Below are positions 36,675 through 47,603 of a stretch of DNA of 64,000 nucleotides, piece by piece (position 1 is the first letter of the stretch; the number at the start of each line of letters is the position of its first letter). The notes under the pieces were generated by a model. The model was given only the letters and a program-made list of their open reading frames with translations, was not told where the DNA came from and made no database searches. The position numbers were made by a program, and so were the translations under genes. The stretch comes from Sacculina carcini (taxonomy: Eukaryota; Arthropoda; Thecostraca; Sacculinidae), in assembly GCA_916048095.2 (NCBI GenBank), contig OU696596.1:496001-560000 (forward strand), written 5' to 3'.

Positions 36675-39413
36675 AGTGTGCCCTAAGTGTGTCCTAACTG
36701 TTACCTAAGTGTGCCCTAACTGTTACCTAAGTATGCCCTAAGTGTTACCTAAGTGTGCCCTAAGTGTTACCTAAGTGTGGCCTAAGTGTTACCTAAGTGT
36801 GCCCCAAGTGTTACCTAAGTGTGCCCTAAGTGTTAACTAAGTGTTACCTAAGTGTGCCCTAAGTGTTACCTAAGTGTACCATAAGTGTTACCTAAGTGTT
36901 ACCTAAGTGTTACCTAAGTGTTACCTAAGAGTTACCTAAGTGTTACATATGTGTTACCTAAGTGTGCCCTAAGTGTTACCTAAGTGTGCGCTAAGTGTTA
37001 CCTAAGTGTTATCTAAGTGTGCCCTAAGTGTTACCTAAGTGTGCCCTAAGTGTTACCTAAGTGTGCCCTAAGTGTTACCTAAGTGTGCCCTAAGTGTTAC
37101 CCAAGTGTGCCCTAAGTGTTACCTAAGTGTGCCCTAAGTGTTACCTAAGTGTGCCCCAAGTGTTACCTAAGTGTGCCCTAAGTGTTAACTAAGTGTTACC
37201 TAAGTGTGCCCTAAGTGTTACCTAAGTGTGCCCTAAGTGTTACCTAAGTGTTACCTAAGTGTTACCTAAGTGTTACCTAAGTGTGCCCTAAGTGTTACCC
37301 AAGTGTTACCTAAGTGTTACCTAAGTGTTACCTAAGTGTTACCTAAGTATTACCTAAGTGTTACCTAAGTGTGCCCTAAGTGTTACCTAAGTGTGCCCTA
37401 ACTGTTACCTAAGTGTGCCCTAAGTGTTACCTAAGTGTGCCCTAAGTGTTACCTAAGTGTACCCTTAGTGTTACCTAAGTGTTACCTAAGTGTTAACTAA
37501 GTGTTACTTAAGTGTTACCCAAGTGTGCCCTAAGTGTTACCTAAGTGTGCCCTAAGTGTTACCTAAGTGTACCCTAAGTGTTACCTAAGTGTTACCTAAG
37601 TGTTACCTAAGTGTTACCCAAGTGTTACCTAAGTGTGCCCTAAGTGTTACCTAAGTGTGCCCTAAGTGTGCCCTAAGTGTTACCTAAGTGTACCCTTAGT
37701 GTTACCCAAGTGTTACCTAAGTGTTACCTAAGTGTGCCCTAAGTGTTACCTAAGTGTGCCCTAAGTGTTACCTAAGTGTGCCCTAAGTGTTACCCAAGTG
37801 TGCCCTAAGTGTTACCCAAGTGTGCCCTAAGTGTTACCTAAGTGTGCCCTAAGTGTGCCCTAAGTGTTACCTAAGTGTACCATAAGAGTTACCTAAGTGT
37901 TACCTAAGTGTTACCTAAGTGTTACCTAAGTGTTACCTAAGAGTTACCTAAGTGTTACATAAGTGTTACCTAAGTGTGGCCTAAGTGTTACCTAAGTGTG
38001 CCCTAAGTGTTACCTAAGTGTGCCCTAAGTGTTACCTAAGTGTGCCCTAAGTGTTACCTAAGTGTGCCCTAAGTGTTATCTAAGTGTGCCCTAAGTGTTA
38101 CCTAAGTGTACCCTAAGTGTTACCTAAGTGTGGCCTAAGTGTTACCTAAGTGTGCCCCAAGAGTTACCTAAGTGTGCCCTAAGTGTTAACTAAGTGTTAC
38201 CTAAGTGTGCCCTAAGTGTTACCTAAGTGTACCATAAGTGTTACCTAAGTGTTACCTAAGTGTTACCTAAGTGTTACCTAAGTGTGCCCTAACTGTTACC
38301 TAAGTGTGCCCTAAGTGTTACCTAAGTGTGCCCTAAGTGTTACCTAAGTGTACCCTTAGTGTTACATAAGTGTTACCTAAGTGTTAACTAAGTGTTACTT
38401 AAGTGTTACCCAATTGTGCCCTAAGTGTTACCTAAGTGTGCCCTAAGTGTTACCTAAGTGTGCCCTAAGTGTTACCTAAGTGTACCCTAAGTGTTACCTA
38501 AGTGTTACCTAAGTGTTACCTAAGTGTTACCCAAGTGTTACCTAAGTGTGCCCTAAGTGTTACCTAAGTGTGCCCTAAGTGTGCCCTAAGTGTTACCTAA
38601 GTGTACCCTTAGTGTTACCCAAGTGTTACCTAAGTGTTACCTAAGTGTTACCTAAGTGTGCCCTAAGTGTTACCTAAGTGTGCCCTAAGTGTTACCTAAG
38701 TGTGCCCTAAGTGTTACCCAAGTGTGCCCTAAGTGTTACCCAAGTGTGCCCTAAGTGTTACCTAAGTGTGCCCTAAGTGTGCCCTAAGTGTTACCTAAGT
38801 GTACCATAAGTGTTACCTAAGTGTTACCTAAGTGTTACCTAAGTGTTACCTAAGTGTTACCTAAGAGTTACCTAAGTGTTACATAAGTGTTACCTAAGTG
38901 TGCCCTAAGTGTTACCTAAGTGTGCCCTAAGTGTTACCTAAGTGTGCCCTAAGTGTTACCTAAGTGTGCCCTAAGTGTTACCTAAGTGTGCCCTAAGTGT
39001 GCCCTAAGTGTTACCTAAGTGTACCATAAGTGTTACCTAAGTGTTACCTAAGTGTTACCTAAGTGTTACCTAAGTGTTACCTAAGTGTTACCTAAGTGTT
39101 ACCCAAGTGTTACCTAAGTGTGCCCTAAGTGTTACCTAAGTGTGCCCTAAGTGTGCCCCAAGTGTTACCTAAGTGTTATCTAAGTGTGCCCTAAGTGTTA
39201 CCTAAGTGTGCCCTAAGTGTTACCTAAGTGTGCCCTAAGTGTTACCTAAGTGTGCCCTAAGTGTTACCCAAGTGTGCCCTAAGTGTTACCTAAGTGTGCC
39301 CTAAGTGTGCCCTAAGTGTTACCTAAGTGTACCCTTAGTGTTACCCAAGTGTTACCTAAGTGTTAACTAAGTGTTACCTAAGTGTGCCCTAAGTGTTACC
39401 TAAGTGTGCCCTA

Positions 39414-39420
39414 AGTGTTA
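39414..39420 (+). repeat. 7-bp truncated monomer, copy 12 of 13
   Basis: AGTGTTA in the standard context with CATATG 278 bp downstream. AGTTTGCCCCA is shared with copy 7. An AGTGTTACCCA monomer inside the A run before CATATG is private to this copy. Confidence 0.95.
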
Positions 39421-40608
39421 AGTGTGCCCTAAGTGTGTCCTAACTGTTACCTAAGTGTGCCCTAACTGTTACCTAAGTATGCCCTAAGTGTTACCTAAGT
39501 GTGCCCTAAGTGTTACCTAAGTGTGGCCTAAGTGTTACCTAAGTTTGCCCCAAGTGTTACCTAAGTGTGCCCTAAGTGTTAACTAAGTGTTACCTAAGTG
39601 TGCCCTAAGTGTTACCTAAGTGTACCATAAGTGTTACCTAAGTGTTACCCAAGTGTTACCTAAGTGTTACCTAAGAGTTACCTAAGTGTTACATATGTGT
39701 TACCTAAGTGTGCCCTAAGTGTTACCTAAGTGTGCGCTAAGTGTTACCTAAGTGTTATCTAAGTGTGCCCTAAGTGTTACCTAAGTGTGCCCTAAGTGTT
39801 ACCTAAGTGTGCCCTAAGTGTTACCTAAGTGTGCCCTAAGTGTTACCCAAGTGTGCCCTAAGTGTTACCTAAGTGTGCCCTAAGTGTTACCTAAGTGTGC
39901 CCCAAGTGTTACCTAAGTGTGCCCTAAGTGTTAACTAAGTGTTACCTAAGTGTGCCCTAAGTGTTACCTAAGTGTGCCCTAAGTGTTACCTAAGTGTTAC
40001 CTAAGTGTTACCTAAGTGTTACCTAAGTGTGCCCTAAGTGTTACCCAAGTGTTACCTAAGTGTTACCTAAGTGTTACCTAAGTGTTACCTAAGTATTACC
40101 TAAGTGTTACCTAAGTGTGCCCTAAGTGTTACCTAAGTGTGCCCTAACTGTTACCTAAGTGTGCCCTAACTGTTACCTAAGTGTGCCCTAAGTGTTACCT
40201 AAGTGTGCCCTAAGTGTTACCTAAGTGTACCCTTAGTGTTACCTAAGTGTTACCTAAGTGTTAACTAAGTGTTACTTAAGTGTTACCTAAGTGTGCCCTA
40301 AGTGTTACCTAAGTGTGCCCTAAGTGTGCCCTAAGTGTTACCTAAGTGTACCATAAGTGTTACCTAAGTGTTACCTAAGTGTTACCTAAGTGTTACCTAA
40401 GTGTTACCTAAGTGTTACCTAAGTGTTACCTAAGTGTTACCTAAGTGTTACCCAAGTGTTACCTAAGTGTGCCCTAAGTGTTACCTAAGTGTGCCCTAAG
40501 TGTGCCCTAAGTGTTACCTAAGTGTACCCTTAGTGTTACCCAAGTGTTACCTAAGTGTTAACTAAGTGTTACCTAAGTGTGCCCTAAGTGTTACCTAAGT
40601 GTGCCCTA

Positions 40609-40615
40609 AGTGTTA
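40609..40615 (+). repeat. 7-bp truncated monomer, copy 13 of 13 (last)
   Basis: AGTGTTA in the standard context with CATATG 278 bp downstream. It is the rightmost copy; the remaining 23 kb of the window holds none. From here to the right edge the array keeps a continuous 11-bp register, by my arithmetic. Confidence 0.95.
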
Positions 40616-41162
40616 AGTGTGCCCTAAGTGTGTCCTAACTGTTACCTAAGTGTGCCCTAACTGTTACCTAAGTATGCCCTAAGTGTTACCTAAGTGTGCC
40701 CTAAGTGTTACCTAAGTGTGGCCTAAGTGTTACCTAAGTGTGCCCCAAGTGTTACCTAAGTGTGCCCTAAGTGTTAACTAAGTGTTACCTAAGTGTGCCC
40801 TAAGTGTTACCTAAGTGTACCATAAGTGTTACCTAAGTGTTACCTAAGTGTTACCTAAGTGTTACCTAAGAGTTACCTAAGTGTTACATATGTGTTACCT
40901 AAGTGTGCCCTAAGTGTTACCTAAGTGTGCGCTAAGTGTTACCTAAGTGTTATCTAAGTGTGCCCTAAGTGTTACCTAAGTGTGCCCTAAGTGTTACCTA
41001 AGTGTGCCCTAAGTGTTACCTAAGTGTGCCCTAAGTGTTACCCAAGTGTGCCCTAAGTGTTACCTAAGTGTGCCCTAAGTGTTACCTAAGTGTGCCCCAA
41101 GTGTTACCTAAGTGTGCCCTAAGTGTTAACTAAGTGTTACCTAAGTGTGCCCTAAGTGTTAC

Positions 41163-44100
41163 CTAAGTGTGCCCTAAGTGTTACCTAAGTGTTACCTAAG
41201 TGTTACCTAAGTGTTACCTAAGTGTGCCCTAAGTGTTACCCAAGTGTTACCTAAGTGTTACCTAAGTGTTACCTAAGTGTTACCTAAGTATTACCTAAGT
41301 GTTACCTAAGTGTGCCCTAAGTGTTACCTAAGTGTGCCCTAACTGTTACCTAAGTGTGCCCTAAGTGTTACCTAAGTGTGCCCTAAGTGTTACCTAAGTG
41401 TACCCTTAGTGTTACCTAAGTGTTACCTAAGTGTTAACTAAGTGTTACTTAAGTGTTACCCAAGTGTGCCCTAAGTGTTACCTAAGTGTGCCCTAAGTGT
41501 TACCTAAGTGTACCCTAAGTGTTACCTAAGTGTTACCTAAGTGTTACCTAAGTGTTACCCAAGTGTTACCTAAGTGTGCCCTAAGTGTTACCTAAGTGTG
41601 CCCTAAGTGTGCCCTAAGTGTTACCTAAGTGTACCCTTAGTGTTACCCAAGTGTTACCTAAGTGTTACCTAAGTGTGCCCTAAGTGTTACCTAAGTGTGC
41701 CCTAAGTGTTACCTAAGTGTGCCCTAAGTGTTACCCAAGTGTGCCCTAAGTGTTACCCAAGTGTGCCCTAAGTGTTACCTAAGTGTGCCCTAAGTGTGCC
41801 CTAAGTGTTACCTAAGTGTACCATAAGTGTTACCTAAGTGTTACCTAAGTGTTACCTAAGTGTTACCTAAGTGTTACCTAAGAGTTACCTAAGTGTTACA
41901 TAAGTGTTACCTAAGTGTGGCCTAAGTGTTACCTAAGTGTGCCCTAAGTGTTACCTAAGTGTGCCCTAAGTGTTACCTAAGTGTGCCCTAAGTGTTACCT
42001 AAGTGTGCCCTAAGTGTTATCTAAGTGTGCCCTAAGTGTTACCTAAGTGTACCCTAAGTGTTACCTAAGTGTGGCCTAAGTGTTACCTAAGTGTGCCCCA
42101 AGAGTTACCTAAGTGTGCCCTAAGTGTTACCTAAGTGTTACCTAAGTGTGCCCTAAGTGTTACCTAAGTGTACCCTAAGTGTTACCTAAGTGTTACCTAA
42201 GTGTTACCTAAGTGTTACCTAAGAGTTACCTAAGTGTTACATATGTGTTACCTAAGTGTGCCCTAAGTGTTACCTAAGTGTGCCCTAAGTGTTACCTAAG
42301 TGTTACCTAAGTGTGCCCTAAGTGTTACCTAAGTGTGCCCTAAGTGTTACCTAAGTGTGCCCTAAGTGTTACCTAAGTGTGCCTTAAGTGTTACCCAAGT
42401 GTGCCCTAAGTGTTACCTAAGTGTGCCCTAAGTGTTACCTAAGTGTGCCCCAAGTGTTACCTAAGTGTGCCCTAAGTGTTAACTAAGTGTTACCTAAGTG
42501 TGCCCTAAGTGTTACCTAAGTGTGCCCTAAGTGTTACCTAAGTGTTACCTAAGTGTTACCTAAGTGTTACCTAAGTGTGCCCTAAGTGTTACCTAAGTGT
42601 GCCCTAACTGTTACCTAAGTGTGCCCTAAGTGTTACCTAAGTGTGCCCTAAGTGTTACCTAAGTGTACCCTTAGTGTTACATAAGTGTTACCTAAGTGTT
42701 AACTAAGTGTTACTTAAGTGTTACCCAATTGTGCCCTAAGTGTTACCTAAGTGTGCCCTAAGTGTTACCTAAGTGTGCCCTAAGTGTTACCTAAGTGTAC
42801 CCTAAGTGTTACCTAAGTGTTACCTAAGTGTTACCTAAGTGTTACCCAAGTGTTACCTAAGTGTGCCCTAAGTGTTACCTAAGTGTGCCCTAAGTGTGCC
42901 CTAAGTGTTACCTAAGTGTACCCTTAGTGTTACCCAAGTGTTACCTAAGTGTTACCTAAGTGTTACCTAAGTGTGCCCTAAGTGTTACCTAAGTGTGCCC
43001 TAAGTGTTACCTAAGTGTGCCCTAAGTGTTACCCAAGTGTGCCCTAAGTGTTACCCAAGTGTGCCCTAAGTGTTACCTAAGTGTGCCCTAAGTGTGCCCT
43101 AAGTGTTACCTAAGTGTACCATAAGTGTTACCTAAGTGTTACCTAAGTGTTACCTAAGTGTTACCTAAGTGTTACCTAAGAGTTACCTAAGTGTTACATA
43201 AGTGTTACCTAAGTGTGCCCTAAGTGTTACCTAAGTGTGCCCTAAGTGTTACCTAAGTGTGCCCTAAGTGTTACCTAAGTGTGCCCTAAGTGTTACCTAA
43301 GTGTGCCCTAAGTGTGCCCTAAGTGTTACCTAAGTGTACCATAAGTGTTACCTAAGTGTTACCTAAGTGTTACCTAAGTGTTACCTAAGTGTTACCTAAG
43401 TGTTACCTAAGTGTTACCCAAGTGTTACCTAAGTGTGCCCTAAGTGTTACCTAAGTGTGCCCTAAGTGTGCCCCAAGTGTTACCTAAGTGTACCCTTAGT
43501 GTTACCCAAGTGTTACCTAAGTGTTAACTAAGTGTTACCTAAGTGTGCCCTAAGTGTTACCTAAGTGTGCCCTAAGTGTTACCTAAGTGTGCCCTAAGTG
43601 TTACCCAAGTGTGCCCTAAGTGTTACCTAAGTGTGCCCTAAGTGTTACCTAAGTGTGCCCCAAGTGTTACCTAAGTGTGCCCTAAGTGTTACCTAAGTGT
43701 ACCCTAAGTGTTACCTAAGTGTTACCTAAGTGTGCCCTAAGTGTTACCCAAGTGTGCCCTAAGTGTTACCTAAGTGTGCCCCAAGTGTTACCTAAGTGTG
43801 CCCTAAGTGTTAACTAAGTGTTACCTAAGTGTGCCCTAAGTGTTACCTAAGTGTGCCCTAAGTGTTACCTAAGTGTTACCTAAGTGTTACCTAAGTGTCA
43901 CCTAAGTGTGCCCTAAGTGTTACCCAAGTGTTACCTAAGTGTTACCTAAGTGTTACCTAAGTGTTAACTAAGTGTTACCTAAGTGTGCCCTAAGTGTTAC
44001 CTAAGTGTGCCCTAAGTGTTACCTAAGTGTGCCCTAAGTGTTACCCAAGTGTGCCCTAAGTGTTACCTAAGTGTGCCCTAAGTGTTACCTAAGTGTTACC

Positions 44101-47100
44101 TAAGTGTTACCTAAGTGTTACCTAAGTGTTACCCAAGTGTTACCTAAGTGTGCCCTAAGTGTTACCTAAGTGTGCCCTAAGTGTGCCCTAAGTGTTACCT
44201 AAGTGTACCCTTAGTGTTACCCAAGTGTTACCTAAGTGTTACCTAAGTGTTACCTAAGTGTGCCCTAAGTGTTACCTAAGTGTGCCCTAAGTGTTACCTA
44301 AGTGTGCCCTAAGTGTTACCCAAGTGTGCCCTAAGTGTTACCCAAGTGTGCCCTAAGTGTTACCTAAGTGTGCCCTAAGTGTGCCCTAAGTGTTACCTAA
44401 GTGTTACCTAAGTGTTACCTAAGTGTTACCTAAGTGTGCCCTAAGTGTTACCCAAGTGTTACCTAAGTGTTACCTAAGTGTTACCTAAGTGTTACCTAAG
44501 TATTACCTAAGTGTTACCTAAGTGTGCCCTAAGTGTTACCTAAGTGTGCCCTAACTGTTACCTAAGTGTGCCCTAAGTGTTACCTAAGTGTGCCCTAAGT
44601 GTTACCTAAGTGTACCCTTAGTGTTACCTAAGTGTTACCTAAGTGTTAACTAAGTGTTACTTAAGTGTTACCCAAGTGTGCCCTAAGTGTTACCTAAGTG
44701 TGCCCTAAGTGTTACCTAAGTGTACCCTAAGTGTTACCTAAGTGTTACCTAAGTGTTACCTAAGTGTTACCCAAGTGTTACCTAAGTGTGCCCTAAGTGT
44801 TACCTAAGTGTGCCCTAAGTGTGCCCTAAGTGTTACCTAAGTGTACCCTTAGTGTTACCCAAGTGTTACCTAAGTGTTACCTAAGTGTGCCCTAAGTGTT
44901 ACCTAAGTGTGCCCTAAGTGTTACCTAAGTGTGCCCTAAGTGTTACCCAAGTGTGCCCTAAGTGTTACCCAAGTGTGCCCTAAGTGTTACCTAAGTGTGC
45001 CCTAAGTGTGCCCTAAGTGTTACCTAAGTGTACCATAAGTGTTACCTAAGTGTTACCTAAGTGTTACCTAAGTGTTACCTAAGAGTTACCTAAGTGTTAC
45101 ATAAGTGTTACCTAAGTGTGGCCTAAGTGTTACCTAAGTGTGCCCTAAGTGTTACCTAAGTGTGCCCTAAGTGTTACCTAAGTGTGCCCTAAGTGTTACC
45201 TAAGTGTGCCCTAAGTGTTATCTAAGTGTGCCCTAAGTGTTACCTAAGTGTACCCTAAGTGTTACCTAAGTGTGGCCTAAGTGTTACCTAAGTGTGCCCC
45301 AAGAGTTACCTAAGTGTGCCCTAAGTGTTAACTAAGTGTTACCTAAGTGTGCCCTAAGTGTTACCTAAGTGTACCATAAGTGTTACCTAAGTGTTACCTA
45401 AGTGTTACCTAAGTGTTACCTAAGAGTTACCTAAGTGTTACATATGTGTTACCTAAGTGTGCCCTAAGTGTTACCTAAGTGTGCGCTAAGTGTTACCTAA
45501 GTGTTACCTAAGTGTGCCCTAAGTGTTACCTAAGTGTGCCCTAAGTGTTACCTAAGTGTGCCCTAAGTGTTACCTAAGTGTGCCTTAAGTGTTACCCAAG
45601 TGTGCCCTAAGTGTTACCTAAGTGTGCCCTAAGTGTTACCTAAGTGTGCCCCAAGTGTTACCTAAGTGTGCCCTAAGTGTTAACTAAGTGTTACCTAAGT
45701 GTGCCCTAAGTGTTACCTAAGTGTGCCCTAAGTGTTACCTAAGTGTTACCTAAGTGTTACCTAAGTGTTACCTAAGTGTGCCCTAAGTGTTACCTAAGTG
45801 TGCCCTAACTGTTACCTAAGTGTGCCCTAAGTGTTACCTAAGTGTGCCCTAAGTGTTACCTAAGTGTACCCTTAGTGTTACATAAGTGTTACCTAAGTGT
45901 TAACTAAGTGTTACTTAAGTGTTACCCAATTGTGCCCTAAGTGTTACCTAAGTGTGCCCTAAGTGTTACCTAAGTGTGCCCTAAGTGTTACCTAAGTGTA
46001 CCCTAAGTGTTACCTAAGTGTTACCTAAGTGTTACCTAAGTGTTACCCAAGTGTTACCTAAGTGTGCCCTAAGTGTTACCTAAGTGTGCCCTAAGTGTGC
46101 CCTAAGTGTTACCTAAGTGTACCCTTAGTGTTACCTAAGTGTTACCTAAGTGTTACCTAAGTGTTACCTAAGTGTGCCCTAAGTGTTACCTAAGTGTGCC
46201 CTAAGTGTTACCTAAGTGTGCCCTAAGTGTTACCCAAGTGTGCCCTAAGTGTTACCCAAGTGTGCCCTAAGTGTTACCTAAGTGTGCCCTAAGTGTGCCC
46301 TAAGTGTTACCTAAGTGTACCATAAGTGTTACCTAAGTGTTACCTAAGTGTTACCTAAGTGTTACCTAAGTGTTACCTAAGAGTTACCTAAGTGTTACAT
46401 AAGTGTTACCTAAGTGTGCCCTAAGTGTTACCTAAGTGTGCCCTAAGTGTTACCTAAGTGTGCCCTAAGTGTTACCTAAGTGTGCCCTAAGTGTTACCTA
46501 AGTGTGCCCTAAGTGTGCCCTAAGTGTTACCTAAGTGTACCATAAGTGTTACCTAAGTGTTACCTAAGTGTTACCTAAGTGTTACCTAAGTGTTACCTAA
46601 GTGTTACCTAAGTGTTACCCAAGTGTTACCTAAGTGTGCCCTAAGTGTTACCTAAGTGTGCCCTAAGTGTGCCCCAAGTGTTACCTAAGTGTACCCTTAG
46701 TGTTACCCAAGTGTTACCTAAGTGTTAACTAAGTGTTACCTAAGTGTGCCCTAAGTGTTACCTAAGTGTGCCCTAAGTGTTACCTAAGTGTGCCCTAAGT
46801 GTTACCCAAGTGTGCCCTAAGTGTTACCTAAGTGTGCCCTAAGTGTTACCTAAGTGTGCCCCAAGTGTTACCTAAGTGTGCCCTAAGTGTTACCTAAGTG
46901 TACCCTAAGTGTTACCTAAGTGTTACCTAAGTGTGCCCTAAGTGTTACCCAAGTGTGCCCTAAGTGTTACCTAAGTGTGCCCCAAGTGTTACCTAAGTGT
47001 GCCCTAAGTGTTACCTAAGTGTTACCTAAGTGTGCCCTAAGTGTTACCTAAGTGTGCCCTAAGTGTTACCTAAGTGTTACCTAAGTGTTACCTAAGTGTC

Positions 47101-47603
47101 ACCTAAGTGTGCCCTAAGTGTTACCCAAGTGTTACCTAAGTGTTACCTAAGTGTTACCTAAGTGTTAACTAAGTGTTACCTAAGTGTGCCCTAAGTGTTA
47201 CCTAAGTGTGCCCTAAGTGTTACCTAAGTGTGCCCTAAGTGTTACCCAAGTGTGCCCTAAGTGTTACCTAAGTGTGCCCTAAGTGTTACCTAAGTGTTAC
47301 CTAAGTGTTACCTAAGTGTTACCTAAGTGTTACCCAAGTGTTACCTAAGTGTGCCCTAAGTGTTACCTAAGTGTGCCCTAAGTGTGCCCTAAGTGTTACC
47401 TAAGTGTACCCTTAGTGTTACCCAAGTGTTACCTAAGTGTTACCTAAGTGTTACCTAAGTGTGCCCTAAGTGTTACCTAAGTGTGCCCTAAGTGTTACCT
47501 AATTGTGCCCTAAGTGTTACCCAAGTGTGCCCTAAGTGTTACCCAAGTGTGCCCTAAGTGTTACCTAAGTGTGCCCTAAGTGTGCCCTAAGTGTTACCTA
47601 AGT
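41163..47603 (+). repeat. Tandem segmental duplication, period 3212-3201 bp
   Basis: Copy A is about 41163-44374 and copy B about 44375-47603. AGTATTACCTA (41288 and 44500), AGTGTACCCTT (41401 and 44613) and AGTGTACCATA (41820 and 45032) are 3212 bp (292 monomers) apart. After copy B loses one A monomer, the offset is 3201: CATATG at 42240 and 45441, AGTGTCACCTA at 43895 and 47096. Copy A lacks the GCGC variant after its CATATG while copy B has it. The rare AGTGTGCCTTA monomer follows the CATATG in both copies and in the related block near 51.4 kb. Confidence 0.85.

Larger units (their letters stand above)
30145..38460 (+). repeat. Large tandem segmental duplication, period 4348-4238 bp
   Basis: About 30145-34220 recurs at about 34493-38460. 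The offset is 4348 at the left (AGTATTACCTA at 30312 and 34660; 7-bp monomer at 30806 and 35154). It drops to 4238 after an extra 110 bp near 31.1 kb in the left copy. The offset of 4238 is then seen at the 7-bp monomer (32430 and 36668), AGTGTACCATA (33641 and 37879), CTAACTG (34051 and 38289) and CCCAATTG (34171 and 38409). About 270 bp of other monomers (34221-34492) lies between the copies. Confidence 0.85.
39414..42300 (+). repeat. Block shared with about 10494-13380 (offset 28920)
   Basis: The 7-bp monomers at 10494 and 11689 and the CATATG sites at 10772, 11967 and 13320 recur at 39414, 40609, 39692, 40887 and 42240. All are exactly 28920 bp apart. 28920 is 2632 monomers minus 32 bp, as expected for the eight 7-bp monomers counted between the two positions. 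At least 2.8 kb of structure is thus shared across 29 kb. Confidence 0.82.
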
